From NCBI RefSeq assembly GCF_016767715.1, contig NZ_CP050145.1:682001-746000 (forward strand): a DNA stretch of 64,000 bases. The letters are read 5' to 3'. This DNA comes from Mycobacteroides chelonae (GTDB taxonomy: Bacteria; Actinomycetota; Actinomycetes; Mycobacteriales; Mycobacteriaceae). The notes below the pieces were generated by a model. The model ran no database searches and had not been told where the DNA came from. It saw only the letters and a program-made list of their open reading frames with translations. Numbering within the stretch: the first letter of the stretch is position 1; each line of letters begins with the position of its first letter. Shown here piece after piece: positions 35,407 through 44,477 of the stretch. The position numbers and the translations under genes are program-made.

Positions 35407-36411
35407 TTAGACGCTGACCGCTTCCCTGGCTGCCTTGGCGGCGTTGCGTTCGGCGCGTTTGGCCTGGCGCTCCAGGTACTTGGCTTTGACTTCCTCGAAG
35501 TCTTCGGAGGTCTTCCTGAGGTCACCGATGATGCGTTCGACACCCTCGCGGTACTCGTCGCCCTCGCCGTTGATGTCGTCACGATCGAAGATGCGCCACT
35601 TGCGCAGCACCGGCAGCACCACCTCGTCGAGGTGTGACTGCGGGTCGTAGACGCCGCCGGTGGCGATGGTGACCGCGTTACGGCGGAAGCCCGGAATCGT
35701 GTAGCCGGGCATCTTGAAGTTGTCGAGCACCCGGAAGATGGACTTCATGGCCTGGTTCGGGGCGATCTTGAGACCGGCCTCGACCATGTTGCGGTAGAAG
35801 ATCATGTGCAGGTTCTCGTCGGTGGAGATGCGCTTGAGCAGCTCATCGGCGATGGGCTCGGCGCAGGCCTTGCCGGTGTTGCGGTGCGAGACGCGGGTGG
35901 CCAGCTCCTGGAACGTCACGTACACCACCGAGTCGAACAGGCTCTCGGCGAAGAGTTCCTCGCCGCCCTGGCGGTTCTGGCCGGGGGAGAATCCGCGGGT
36001 CATCTGCTCCACGCGCAGCTTCTCGAGTTCGAACGGGTCCACCGAACGGGTGACCACCAGGTAGTCGCGGATGGCGATACCGTGCCGGTTTTCCTCGGCG
36101 GTCCACCGGTTCACCCAGGTGCCCCACGGTCCGTCCATGGTGAAGTTCATGGCGATCTCGCGGTGATACGAGGGCAGGTTGTCCTCGGTCAGCAGGTTCG
36201 TGATCATGGCGACCTTGGCCACCTCGGAGAGCTTGGACTGCTCAGGATCCCAGTCCTGACCACCTAGAGCCTTGTAGTTCTTGCCCTCAGACCAGGGGAC
36301 ATAGTCATGCGGGTTCCAGTCCTTGGTGACGCCGAGGTGGCGATGGACATTCTCCTCGACCACGGGCTCAAGCTCATGGAGCAGCTCCAGGTCGGTGAAT
36401 TCCTTCTGCAT
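35407..36411 (-). CDS. desA1: Acyl-ACP desaturase DesA1
   Basis: 334 aa soluble di-iron desaturase. Both metal-ligand motifs are visible: EENRHG in the first pair and DENLHM in the second, with further Glu ligands between. DesA1 introduces a double bond in the mero-chain during mycolic acid synthesis and is essential in M. smegmatis. The 212-bp upstream region carries several ATCTGTA-like direct repeats that may be regulator sites. The basic C-terminal tail is Ala/Lys/Arg-rich. Confidence 0.93.
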   Translation of the reverse strand: MQKEFTDLELLHELEPVVEENVHRHLGVTKDWNPHDYVPWSEGKNYKALGGQDWDPEQSKLSEVAKVAMITNLLTEDNLPSYHREIAMNFTMDGPWGTWVNRWTAEENRHGIAIRDYLVVTRSVDPFELEKLRVEQMTRGFSPGQNRQGGEELFAESLFDSVVYVTFQELATRVSHRNTGKACAEPIADELLKRISTDENLHMIFYRNMVEAGLKIAPNQAMKSIFRVLDNFKMPGYTIPGFRRNAVTIATGGVYDPQSHLDEVVLPVLRKWRIFDRDDINGEGDEYREGVERIIGDLRKTSEDFEEVKAKYLERQAKRAERNAAKAAREAVSV

Positions 36412-36623
36412 GGATATCCCTCAGGTTCGACAGAGTTATCTGTATCTGGAAGTTGCAGTCAATATATCTGTAAACGACGGTTGCATACAAGTGGACGGAC
36501 TGTGGCGCACAACAACGTGCCCGCGGGTCCTCTGGCGTGCGAATGAAGGCATTTCTCGCTCGAGCTGCGAGGCCTGTACACCCGCAGTATGCTTGCTGAC
36601 AACCCAAGATGGAGGTGTAACCA

Positions 36624-36971
36624 GTGAAGTCGGTAGTGAACGCGGCCATTGTCACGGTTGCGGGTGCGGGTTTTTCGTTGGCGATGGCGGGGCTGGCCCA
36701 TGCGGGTGGTCCGACCGATACCACCGGGCAGTTCTACAGCGACGCCTCCTCGACCCTCAAGGGTGAGGGCTACACGGTCGTTGTGGCCGGCCGTTCCGGT
36801 GATCAGGTAGGCCTGGACGACTGTCTTGTCTCGCACCAGGAAGCATTCACCGTCAAGAAGGGTCAAGACGACCGCGGAAAGATGGTTCATGTGACCCTGC
36901 GCTGCTACAAGGTGGAGGTCGCGGCGGCTAAGAAGGCTGCCGAGGAGAAGGCGAAGTCTGCGGCGGCGTAG
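36624..36971 (+). CDS. Small exported protein of unknown function
   Basis: 115 aa from the GTG at 36624 after GGAGGTGT. Signal peptide to about residue 27 (GLAHAGG). The mature part contains two cysteines (DDCLVS and LRCYK) that may pair, then an Ala/Lys/Glu helix (AAAKKAAEEKAKSAAA). No known domain is recognised. Its 3' end overlaps the convergent TetR gene by 44 bp, an unusually long coding overlap. Confidence 0.72.
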   Translation: MKSVVNAAIVTVAGAGFSLAMAGLAHAGGPTDTTGQFYSDASSTLKGEGYTVVVAGRSGDQVGLDDCLVSHQEAFTVKKGQDDRGKMVHVTLRCYKVEVAAAKKAAEEKAKSAAA

Positions 36972-37581
36972 TCGTCCCAGTCGTTGTCGTCGGCGTCGAG
37001 TTCGCGCCCTGTAGCAGTATCTGCACGCAGTAGTCCACGAACCGCTGGCGTTCCACTTTCAGCTCCTCATTCAGGTATCCCCTGAAAAGGCTTGTCAGCG
37101 CACCGACCAAACTGGTCGCGACCAGTTGTTGCTGCACCTCGTCGGCCAGATTGGTGCTGAGCTTTCCCTGCAACAACGCGACGAATCGCGGCAGCCAGTC
37201 GTAACCGGACTCCGAGAGCGTTGGCTCAAATGTCGGCGCTATCAAGAGAACTCGCCCCATGGTGGGTTCGTCCACCATCAGCCGGACGAACGCGTCGACA
37301 CCTTCGTGTGCCGACCGCGCGCCGCTGAGCGCTTCGATCGCACGAAATCCCACGTGGTCGTAGACCGCCCGGACAAAGGTGTCGCGGTCGGAGAAGTTCT
37401 CGTAGAAGTACCGCTCGGTCATGCCGGCGGATCGACATACGGCACGGACGGTGACGGCAGGCCGTGGGCTCACGCCGAGTAGCCGCACGCCGGCTGCCAT
37501 GAGCTCGCGCCGCCGCTCATCGGCGCGCTCGGCCGCCGAGATACCCGCCCAGCTACGTCGCTGCGCTTGACCGTTCGTCAC
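36928..37581 (-). CDS. TetR-family regulator
   Basis: 217 aa. Helix-turn-helix at residues ~38-60 (VTVRAVCRSAGMTERYFYENF). The C-terminal ligand domain ends in a low-complexity Thr/Pro tail (TPTTTTGTTTPPQ), where it overlaps the convergent exported-protein gene. Divergent from the MpaB-like oxygenase gene at 37656, with a palindrome in the gap, so it probably represses that gene and itself. Position equals Rv0825c. Confidence 0.85.
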   Translation of the reverse strand: MTNGQAQRRSWAGISAAERADERRRELMAAGVRLLGVSPRPAVTVRAVCRSAGMTERYFYENFSDRDTFVRAVYDHVGFRAIEALSGARSAHEGVDAFVRLMVDEPTMGRVLLIAPTFEPTLSESGYDWLPRFVALLQGKLSTNLADEVQQQLVATSLVGALTSLFRGYLNEELKVERQRFVDYCVQILLQGANSTPTTTTGTTTPPQTSPSPRQPS

Positions 37582-37606
37582 GGGCCTCCTAATCTGATAT
37601 CAAAGT

Positions 37607-37624
37607 TGACAACTCTGATTGTCA
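37607..37624. promoter_or_regulatory. Palindromic operator between TetR and MpaB-like gene
   Basis: TGACAA (37607-37612) and TTGTCA (37619-37624) form a perfect inverted repeat with a 6-bp spacer, midway in the 74-bp divergent gap. An 18-bp palindrome here fits autorepression by the neighbouring TetR protein; binding is inferred. Confidence 0.6.
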
Positions 37625-37655
37625 CTATACGTCGAACTGCAATGGAGCGTTCCGA

Positions 37656-38666
37656 ATGGTCAACGATATGTCCGAGCTCGCCCAGTCTGCCGCGGAATCC
37701 GGTGCGTTCGTGTCGGGCTGCCCGGTGAGTCACGGCGCGGCTTCGTCGACCACCGTGCCGCTCGGCCCGGAATCGTTGACGTGGAAGTACTTCGGCGATT
37801 GGCGTGGGGTGCTGCAAGGCCCCTATGCCGGGTCCATGCAGAACATGCATCCACAACTGGGCGCGGCCGTCGAACAGCACTCCCTGTTCTTCCGGGAACG
37901 TTGGCAGCGGCTCCTGCGCTCGTTGTATCCGATCGGTGGCGTCGTGTTCGACGGGGATCGCGCACCGATGACGGGTGCCGAGGTGCGCGACTATCACGTC
38001 AACATCAAGGGAGTCGACGATCAGGGGCGCCGGTACAGCGCACTTAATCCGGACGTCTTCTACTGGGCGCACGCGACCTTCTTCATGGGCACGATCGTCG
38101 TCGCAGACTGGCTCAGCGGCGGTATCGGTGAGGCCGAGAAGCGTCAGCTCTTCGATGAGCACATCACGTGGTACCGGATGTATGGCATGAGTATGCGGCC
38201 GGTGCCGAAGACCTGGGAGGATTTCCAGGGGTACTGGGATCACATGTGCACCAACGTCTTAGAGGACAACAAGGCCACGCGCGATGTGCTTGACCTGTCC
38301 ACTTTGGCGGTGCCGCCGTTTGCGCCCTGGATTCCCGAGGGGCTGTGGCGGTTCCAACGGCGTTTGGTGGCGCCGATGTTTGTCTGGCTGACCGTTGGGC
38401 TGTACCACCCGGCCGTTCGGGAACGTTTCGGCTACACCTGGTCTGCGCGCGACGAATGGTGGCACCGAAAGTTCGGGCAGGCCGTCAATGTGCTCTTCAA
38501 GTTCGTGCCCGAGCGCAAGCGCCGCCACCCCCGGGCCCGCGCCGGATGGGATCGCGCGGTTGGGCGTACACCGGCGGATGCGCCGCTGCCGCAGACCCCG
38601 GACCGCAACCTGCCGCCGCTGGATACCTGGGGCAGCCCCAACCACTACAACCCCAAGGTGTCATAG
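37656..38666 (+). CDS. MpaB-like oxygenase domain protein (DUF2236)
   Basis: 336 aa. The DUF2236/MpaB fold is recognised by MNMH-like and conserved His/Arg clusters (MQNMHPQLGAAV, DVFYWAHATFFMG, WYRMYGMSMRPVP). Family members are heme-b enzymes such as latex-clearing rubber oxygenase relatives. The C-terminus is basic and Pro-rich. Controlled probably by the divergent TetR. The natural substrate in mycobacteria is unknown. Confidence 0.75.
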   Translation: MVNDMSELAQSAAESGAFVSGCPVSHGAASSTTVPLGPESLTWKYFGDWRGVLQGPYAGSMQNMHPQLGAAVEQHSLFFRERWQRLLRSLYPIGGVVFDGDRAPMTGAEVRDYHVNIKGVDDQGRRYSALNPDVFYWAHATFFMGTIVVADWLSGGIGEAEKRQLFDEHITWYRMYGMSMRPVPKTWEDFQGYWDHMCTNVLEDNKATRDVLDLSTLAVPPFAPWIPEGLWRFQRRLVAPMFVWLTVGLYHPAVRERFGYTWSARDEWWHRKFGQAVNVLFKFVPERKRRHPRARAGWDRAVGRTPADAPLPQTPDRNLPPLDTWGSPNHYNPKVS

Positions 38667-38721
38667 CCGTTGTTCGTCTTTCGCCGGTGACAGCGCGGTC
38701 TACCTGCCATGATTTCTGCTC

Positions 38722-39396
38722 ATGGCAGGAAGTTGGGGCTCTGTCCTTACCGGACTCGTTCCGCTCGGATTGGTTGTCGCGCTCTCGCCGATCACCGTCA
38801 TCCCGGCAGTGTTGGTCTTGCAAGCGCCACGGCCACGGCCGAGTGGGCTTGCCTTCCTGGCCGGATGGCTCTTCGGCCTCGCCGCGCTCACGGCGCTGTG
38901 TGTCTCGGCCGCAGGTTTACTCGGCGGGCTACACCGATCGGCGCCGAACTGGGCCTCGTGGGTGCGGGTGGTCCTCGGATCGGTGCTGATCCTGTTCGGT
39001 ATCTATCGATGGCTGACCCGGCATCATCACACCGACTCACCGGCCTGGATGCGAACGTTCTCCACCATCGGCCCGGCCCGGGCGGCGATCACCGGGACGG
39101 CCCTGGTGCTGGTGCGGCCGGATGTCTTGTTCATTTGCGTCCCAGCCGGATTGGCGATTGGTGCCAGTGGGCTGGATCTCGCTGATCGGTGGACGGCAGC
39201 GGCGTTCTTTGTCGTTGTCGCCGCCTCGACCGTCGCTATCCCGATACTGGCCTACGCGGCGGCGGGCCACCGGCTCGATGACACGATGAGCCGGCTCAAG
39301 GATTGGATGGAGAAGAACAACGCGGCCCTGATGGCCACCATCTTGATGGTGATCGGTGTGATGGTGCTATACAACGGAATTCACGCGTTGGCCTGA
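38722..39396 (+). CDS. GAP-family membrane protein (Sap-like)
   Basis: 224 aa, six predicted helices; starts with LVPLGLVVALSPITVIPAVLVL and repeats a similar helix pair after the loop at residue ~110. Matches the GAP/Sap (sulfolipid- or peptidoglycolipid-addressing) membrane family of mycobacteria, linked to envelope lipid export. ATG at 38722. Neighbours give no clear partner here. Confidence 0.75.
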   Translation: MAGSWGSVLTGLVPLGLVVALSPITVIPAVLVLQAPRPRPSGLAFLAGWLFGLAALTALCVSAAGLLGGLHRSAPNWASWVRVVLGSVLILFGIYRWLTRHHHTDSPAWMRTFSTIGPARAAITGTALVLVRPDVLFICVPAGLAIGASGLDLADRWTAAAFFVVVAASTVAIPILAYAAAGHRLDDTMSRLKDWMEKNNAALMATILMVIGVMVLYNGIHALA

Positions 39397-39404
39397 GGCC
39401 GTGT

Positions 39405-40289
39405 TCAGCCGTGTGACGGCTTCGGGTAGTCGTTGTAGAACCCCTCGCCGGATTTCACGCCCAGCTTGCCATCATCTACATATCGCTGCAGAAGGTCCCG
39501 CGATGTGGTGGGGATATGAGGGAAGTGCTTGATGTAGTTTTCTTCGATGTCCAGCGCGACATCGAGGCCTACCTGATCGATCGCGCGAAACACACCCACC
39601 GGGCTCATATGTGCCGCGACCCAGATCCGGTCGAATTCTGTCGGTGTCGAAACGCCCTCGGCAACGACGGCCAAGGCTTCCCGCTTGATGGCAGCCCACA
39701 CCCGATTGATGATGAAACCAACACTTTCCGTGCGTGCGACGGCGGTGACGAAGCCGTGCGTAGGCAGCTCTGCACTAAGGATGTCGAAGATCCGTTCATC
39801 GGTCTGCCCGTCGGTCATCAGCTCGGCCTGCGGCGCTTCGGGAGGCTGGCCGTAGTGGGTGTTCAGAAATCTTTCTGGGTGTTTGACCTTGCTGATGAGC
39901 TCGCTGCTCATGAAGGACGACGAGTTGGTGCCGATGATCGCGTCGGGTGCGGCGATGTCATCGAGCTGGCCGAGGATATCGATTTTGAGTGCCTGCACCT
40001 CGGGAACGGATTCGACGACATACCAAGCGTCTTTCACCGCGCTGGGCAGATCGGTGAAGAACTCGACACTCGCCGGTGTGGCGCCCACATCGGCTCTGGC
40101 CTTGACCAATTCCGGAATTCTTTGATCGAGGAATTCCTTGGCCGACTTCAGTGAGTCCTCGGATACGTCGTAGAGATGCACCGCGCCGCCACGCGTTGCG
40201 AAGGTGAGGGCGATGCGGCGGCCGAGTGTGCCCGCTCCCAAGACGGTGACGGGTCGATTGGCGATGTTTGTCGGGGGTGAGTACGTCAT
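39405..40289 (-). CDS. 3-hydroxyacyl-CoA dehydrogenase
   Basis: 294 aa with N-terminal Rossmann motif VTVLGAGTLGRRIALTFATRG and the family GTNSSSFMSSELI segment and C-terminal dimer domain. Oxidises a 3-hydroxyacyl-CoA or a related hydroxy acid with NAD. It is the last gene of a three-gene minus-strand operon with a YWTD beta-propeller and a second, distinct dehydrogenase of the same superfamily. Pairing of two HCDHs suggests a dedicated degradation pathway; the substrate is unknown. Confidence 0.85.
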   Translation of the reverse strand: MTYSPPTNIANRPVTVLGAGTLGRRIALTFATRGGAVHLYDVSEDSLKSAKEFLDQRIPELVKARADVGATPASVEFFTDLPSAVKDAWYVVESVPEVQALKIDILGQLDDIAAPDAIIGTNSSSFMSSELISKVKHPERFLNTHYGQPPEAPQAELMTDGQTDERIFDILSAELPTHGFVTAVARTESVGFIINRVWAAIKREALAVVAEGVSTPTEFDRIWVAAHMSPVGVFRAIDQVGLDVALDIEENYIKHFPHIPTTSRDLLQRYVDDGKLGVKSGEGFYNDYPKPSHG

Positions 40290-40328
40290 TTTTTGTTCCG
40301 ATCTATGTTGACGATTGGCGAGTTCCGT

Positions 40329-41249
40329 TTAGATTCCAACGATTCCGGTGAGGTTGCCTTCGACTTTCGCGAACGAGCGATCGCCGCTGCCGTCGAGGTT
40401 GACGGCCCGGATTTCTCCCGCCATGTCGCTCACGTAGGCGATGTCGGCGTCCTTGTCGATTGCCAGGCCGATCGCTTCGCTGAATCCCGAAGCGAGAATC
40501 GTGACCTCTCCACCTCCCTGTCCGGGTGCAGGAATCTTGGCTCTGTTCAACGTATTGCCCGAGGGTGCTGCGCCGCGGTCGGTCCAGTAGATCAATCCGG
40601 CGTCAAGATCTAGTTCGATGTCGATCGGCTCGGGCAGGTCGGTCCATAGCACCTCTATGTCTCGGTGCTGTGGAGTCTGTCCGTAGGGGATCTCCAAGGA
40701 AGTTCTAAAGATCCGTCCATCGCCGCCCTTGGTAGGGCCCTTCTGCGTCCAGTACAGAAGTCCGTTTTGTTCGTCGACCGCCACGCCGACGCAATGATTG
40801 CGAACAATGTTGCGGTCCGATTCGTTCACCGCGACGGTCACCTCGTCGCGTAGGTCACTGCCGTCCAGCCGCGCGCTGCGGACAGCAGCGCCCTCGCGAT
40901 CGGACCAGTACAGCCGTCCGAGTGACCACGCCGCCGAAAGTTGTTTACCAGTAACAAAACTTCCTGTTGGCAGGAGGTAGGATCGCTCGGTTCCATCGAT
41001 GGCTGCTCGCTCGATGGAACCGTTCTTTCCGTAGAAGTCGAGGTTGTGCTCGGTGAGGGGTTGGTTGGCGTCGGTGAGCGTGGGCACGCCCATGTTGGTC
41101 CAGTAGATGTTCTGCCGTGCGGGGTCGACGACTATGCCGTCGGGCAGTTCGTTGAGTTCGGTCACCAATTCGGTGGGTTCCCCACCCGGGACGGGGAACT
41201 TCAGGATCGCCCTCTGGAGCTGATTCAGGGCAAGAAGGTGTCGAAACAT
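40329..41249 (-). CDS. YWTD-type beta-propeller protein
   Basis: 306 aa from the ATG at 41249, after AAGGAG. Four or more blades are marked by IYWTNMG, LYWSDREG, LYWTQKG and IYWTDRG, the LDL-receptor class-B (YWTD) repeat that makes a six-bladed propeller. No signal peptide, so probably cytoplasmic, unlike eukaryotic relatives. Lies between two hydroxyacyl-CoA dehydrogenase genes (39 and 27 bp gaps), suggesting a lactonase- or SMP30-like hydrolase of that pathway, though catalytic residues are not recognised. Confidence 0.75.
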   Translation of the reverse strand: MFRHLLALNQLQRAILKFPVPGGEPTELVTELNELPDGIVVDPARQNIYWTNMGVPTLTDANQPLTEHNLDFYGKNGSIERAAIDGTERSYLLPTGSFVTGKQLSAAWSLGRLYWSDREGAAVRSARLDGSDLRDEVTVAVNESDRNIVRNHCVGVAVDEQNGLLYWTQKGPTKGGDGRIFRTSLEIPYGQTPQHRDIEVLWTDLPEPIDIELDLDAGLIYWTDRGAAPSGNTLNRAKIPAPGQGGGEVTILASGFSEAIGLAIDKDADIAYVSDMAGEIRAVNLDGSGDRSFAKVEGNLTGIVGI

Positions 41250-41276
41250 GCTGTTCTCCTTGGGATGTCGTGCCAT

Positions 41277-42170
41277 TCAGGCATCTAGTTGATGTAGTGC
41301 CGCCAAGATCGCACGGGTGCGTTCGTTGCGTCGCGTCAGTAGCCGGTGGTAGTTCTCGTCGCCGGTCCCGTACGCGGTGTCAATTGCATCGAGGAGTTGT
41401 TCGATGATCTGTGGGTCCGATGGGGGAGTTCCCGGCGTGATCTTGCCTACCTCGGCACCGAGGCCCTTATACAGATGCCGCGCGCCCTCTGGTCCGCCGC
41501 CCAGTGCGTTTCCTTCGAACAATCCTGTTGCGGCCCAGCGTAAGCCAAGCGAGTTCTGGAGGGCGAAGTCGAGGTCCGGGACGCTGACCACACCTTCCGC
41601 GACGAGGTACAGGGCCTCGCGCGTGAGTGCTACCTGGAGCCGGTTGGCGACGAAACCGGGGACCTCGCGACGAATCACGATCGGCGCGCGGCCCAGAGCT
41701 CGATACAGTTCGAGGGCGGTCCGAAGCGTGGAATCACTCGTATGCGCTCCGGGAACCACCTCAACGAGAGGCATCAACTCGGGCGGGTTGAAAGGATGAC
41801 CGACAACGATGCGGTCGCTTGCTTCGAGGCCGTCGGCGATGAGCGTCGCGCCGATCGAGGAACTTGAGGTGGCCAACACCGCGTGCTCGGGGGCCGACTC
41901 CAGGAACTGGCCGAAAAGGTCGTGCTTGACGGCTAGGCGTTCGGGACCGTTTTCTTGGACCAAGTCTGCTTCGGCGACGACCTCGGCGAGTGTGTGGCTG
42001 GCGAACACGTCGGGGTCATCTGCGCCGAAGGTTGCTTCAACCACCGCATCGAGGTCCTCGCGGGGATCGGTTATGCCAACGCGCCACCCATGGTCACGGG
42101 CCAGCCGTGCCCACGACAGTCCGATGACGCCGGCGCCGACGACTGCCATGGTCTTCTGCTGATCGCTCAT
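41277..42170 (-). CDS. 3-hydroxyacyl-CoA dehydrogenase / carnitine dehydrogenase-like
   Basis: 297 aa from the ATG at 42170, preceded by AGGAGGAACA. N-terminal NAD-binding motif AVVGAGVIGLSWARLARD; the central HPFNPPELMPLVEVVPG is diagnostic of the HCDH superfamily and close to L-carnitine dehydrogenases. First gene of the three-gene operon, divergent from the frameshifted PucR regulator, which would have been its natural controller. Confidence 0.86.
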   Translation of the reverse strand: MSDQQKTMAVVGAGVIGLSWARLARDHGWRVGITDPREDLDAVVEATFGADDPDVFASHTLAEVVAEADLVQENGPERLAVKHDLFGQFLESAPEHAVLATSSSSIGATLIADGLEASDRIVVGHPFNPPELMPLVEVVPGAHTSDSTLRTALELYRALGRAPIVIRREVPGFVANRLQVALTREALYLVAEGVVSVPDLDFALQNSLGLRWAATGLFEGNALGGGPEGARHLYKGLGAEVGKITPGTPPSDPQIIEQLLDAIDTAYGTGDENYHRLLTRRNERTRAILAALHQLDA

Positions 42171-42394
42171 TGTTCCTCCTGCGTCTTGTGTGGCGTAGCA
42201 ACGGCAGATTCGGGTTCTTGCCTTGCCGCGCGTGCGGCGGCAATCCGGGTGGCGCCTCACCGTGCTCTATCGACGTGATTCTGACTCTGTGAACAACGTA
42301 TCTAGCTATAAGTCGCACGTCGATGGTGTACAGGCCAAGAATGGTTGTCCATTTGAACAATCCGTGACGTGGGGGAAGCAGTAGCCTGGTCACC

Positions 42395-43587
42395 GTGGGT
42401 GAGTCACTGTCGGACGCCGCGAAGGCAAATCTGAATGTTGTCGGACGTCAGCTGCTTGTTCGAGTGGACGAGATGTGCGCCGAACAATGTCGGATCATTC
42501 GTGAACGGGTCGCCGCATACCGGGATCCTGCGCTGGTCACCGATGACGATCTGTTCGCGGCCGGCCGTGACCAGATGGTGTTCGTCTTGGAGGTAATGGG
42601 AGCGGGAGCTCCCGATACGAGTGTGGCGGGGCGGGTCGGCAGGCTGCGCGCAGAACAAGGGGTGCCGTTGGCCGACGTGATGTCGGCTTACCGGGCCGGG
42701 GGACAATTTCTATGGGACCAAATCTTGCAGGCGATTGACGCAGCCGGCTTGTCACGGCAGGAATTGCGGGCCGCAGCTTCACAGGCGTGGCAGAACCAGG
42801 ACATCTATACCGACGCGATGGCCGAGGGGTACCGCGAGGTCGTCGTCGAGCAGCTCATCCACCGGGATCAGGAACGTTCTGCGCTGGTAGGTGGGCTTAT
42901 CGACGGCCGTCTGCCAGCGGGCATGACCGCAGGGGATGCGGCACATCTACTCGGGCTACCGGAATCCGGCTGCTTCGTCGTGGTTGCCATTGATTCGGGG
43001 CCGCTTGACTACCGCGCGTTGCGTGCTGCGGAGAAGACCCTGGGCGACCGTGGCTTTGCCTCCGCATGGCGGGTTGAGCCTGATATGCAGGTGGGAGTGG
43101 TTGCGCTCGTTACGCGTTCGCGGCTCGGAGAGCTGGGCGAAGCGCTACGAGGTCTTGTCGTGCAGCGAATAGGGGTTAGCCCGTTTATGACGGCTACCCT
43201 CCGCATGGTTCGGCTCTGAACTATGCGAAGGCCGCTTTGTTGGCGGCCACGGGGGACGAGGCGGTTTTGGCGTTCGACGTGAATCCCTATGCGATAGCGG
43301 CGGTTACCGATCCGCCGACCATGGAGCGATACTGCGATCTGGTGTTAGGTGGCCTCGGTGACATTGGTGCCGCGGATCGGCAATTGCTCGTGAGCACCTT
43401 TCAGCAGTGGGTCACCTGTGACGGTTCCATTCCGGCCACTGCAGGTGCGATGTTCTGCCATCCCAACACCGTGCGGTATCGGTTGCGCAGGCTCAAGCAA
43501 CTGACGGGACGCGATATCGCGCGCCCCCGTGACATCGCCGAGCTGCATCTCGCCATCGAAGCCGAGCGCCGCCTGAACCTTTCCTAG
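42395..43587 (+). pseudogene. PucR/CdaR-family regulator, frameshifted
   Basis: The N-terminal part (42395-43219) covers the first domains (RGAGQ-like scaffold, LAD VMSAYRAGG and the AAEKTL stretch). The C-terminal part (to 43587) is in a different frame and holds the HTH_30 helix-turn-helix (PNTVRYRLRRLKQLTGRDI). Near 43181 frame 2 reads SPF and then goes astray, whereas the frame of the second part reads VYDGYPPHGSALNYAKAALLA. One extra C in GCCCG would restore one ~397 aa protein. Either a real 1-bp deletion, a sequencing error in a C run, or, less likely, phase variation. It is divergent from the dehydrogenase operon. Confidence 0.8.
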
Positions 43588-44432
43588 CCGCGGACCGGCA
43601 ACGGCTCGACACCGACGAGCTCGCAACTCTTGGCATACAGGTCGTCCTGCGCCGCTTGATTTTTGGTGTAGCGCCGTACCGGGCTCGGTGTTTGTGCGGC
43701 GAGGTATTCCCCATTGCGTCCGCGGTGCTCTTCCGACACCGCCATGTCGGTGATCAGCTGACTCGGCCGCTCCGGTGTGATCAGCGCCAGCATCACCACT
43801 GACCGCACCGGCTGCGGTATCTCGCGCCAAATGTCGGATCTGACATTACCGGGATGCAGTGCGTTCGACGTGACACCTGCGGGGAGACGGCGGGCCAGCG
43901 CATTGCTGAACAGAAGATTGCCCATCTTGGACTGCGCATAGGCGGAGAAAGTGAAGTAGAAACGCCTTCCTCGCCAGGTGTTTTCGTTGATCCTGCCCAC
44001 GCTGTGGGCGACCGAAGCCAGATGGATGATGCGGGCATCGCCGGTCGGTGCGGCCTGCAACTGAGGAAGCAACAGGTGCGTCAGCAAGAAGGGGCCCAGA
44101 TAATTGGCTCCCCACTGCAGCTCGTAACCATCCTCGGTCTTCGACTGGCGCATGGGCGAGGCGCCGGCATTGTTGATCAACACATCGACCTGGGGATGCT
44201 GCGCTGCCAGCTCACTGGCGAAACGTCGGATGTGCCCGAACGAAGACAAATCCAGCGACAAGACGTCGACTCGAGCGCCTGGCGTCGCTTCCAGGATTTG
44301 ATCGCGGGCGGCGTTGGCCTTCGCTTGATTGCGGCACGCCATGACGATGGTGTGTCCATCCGCGGCCAATCGGTGCGCACTGGCCAGGCCGATTCCGGCG
44401 TTGGCGCCGGTGATGACGATCGTCTTGGGCAT
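43584..44432 (-). CDS. Short-chain dehydrogenase, retinol-dehydrogenase-like
   Basis: 282 aa. NAD(P) motif TGANAGIGLASAHRL and catalytic YAQSKMGNLLF (Tyr-x3-Lys), with NNAGAS. The family oxidises or reduces alcohols and ketones. The ATG at 44432 follows GAGGAG; GTG 44438 is the alternative. The stop overlaps the PucR stop by 4 bp in convergent orientation. Specific substrate unknown. Confidence 0.88.
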   Translation of the reverse strand: MPKTIVITGANAGIGLASAHRLAADGHTIVMACRNQAKANAARDQILEATPGARVDVLSLDLSSFGHIRRFASELAAQHPQVDVLINNAGASPMRQSKTEDGYELQWGANYLGPFLLTHLLLPQLQAAPTGDARIIHLASVAHSVGRINENTWRGRRFYFTFSAYAQSKMGNLLFSNALARRLPAGVTSNALHPGNVRSDIWREIPQPVRSVVMLALITPERPSQLITDMAVSEEHRGRNGEYLAAQTPSPVRRYTKNQAAQDDLYAKSCELVGVEPLPVRG

Positions 44433-44477
44433 GCCCACTCCTCGCTGAGATGGCTAAATGAGATCGAGTGTCACAGG

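Noticed and set aside
36412..36623. A gene between desA1 and the small exported protein
   Set aside because: Only short shadow frames; the AT-rich repeats fit the desA1 promoter region.
43237..43587. Separate small helix-turn-helix regulator gene
   Set aside because: It is the C-terminal domain of the frameshifted PucR protein; it has no start or ribosome site of its own.
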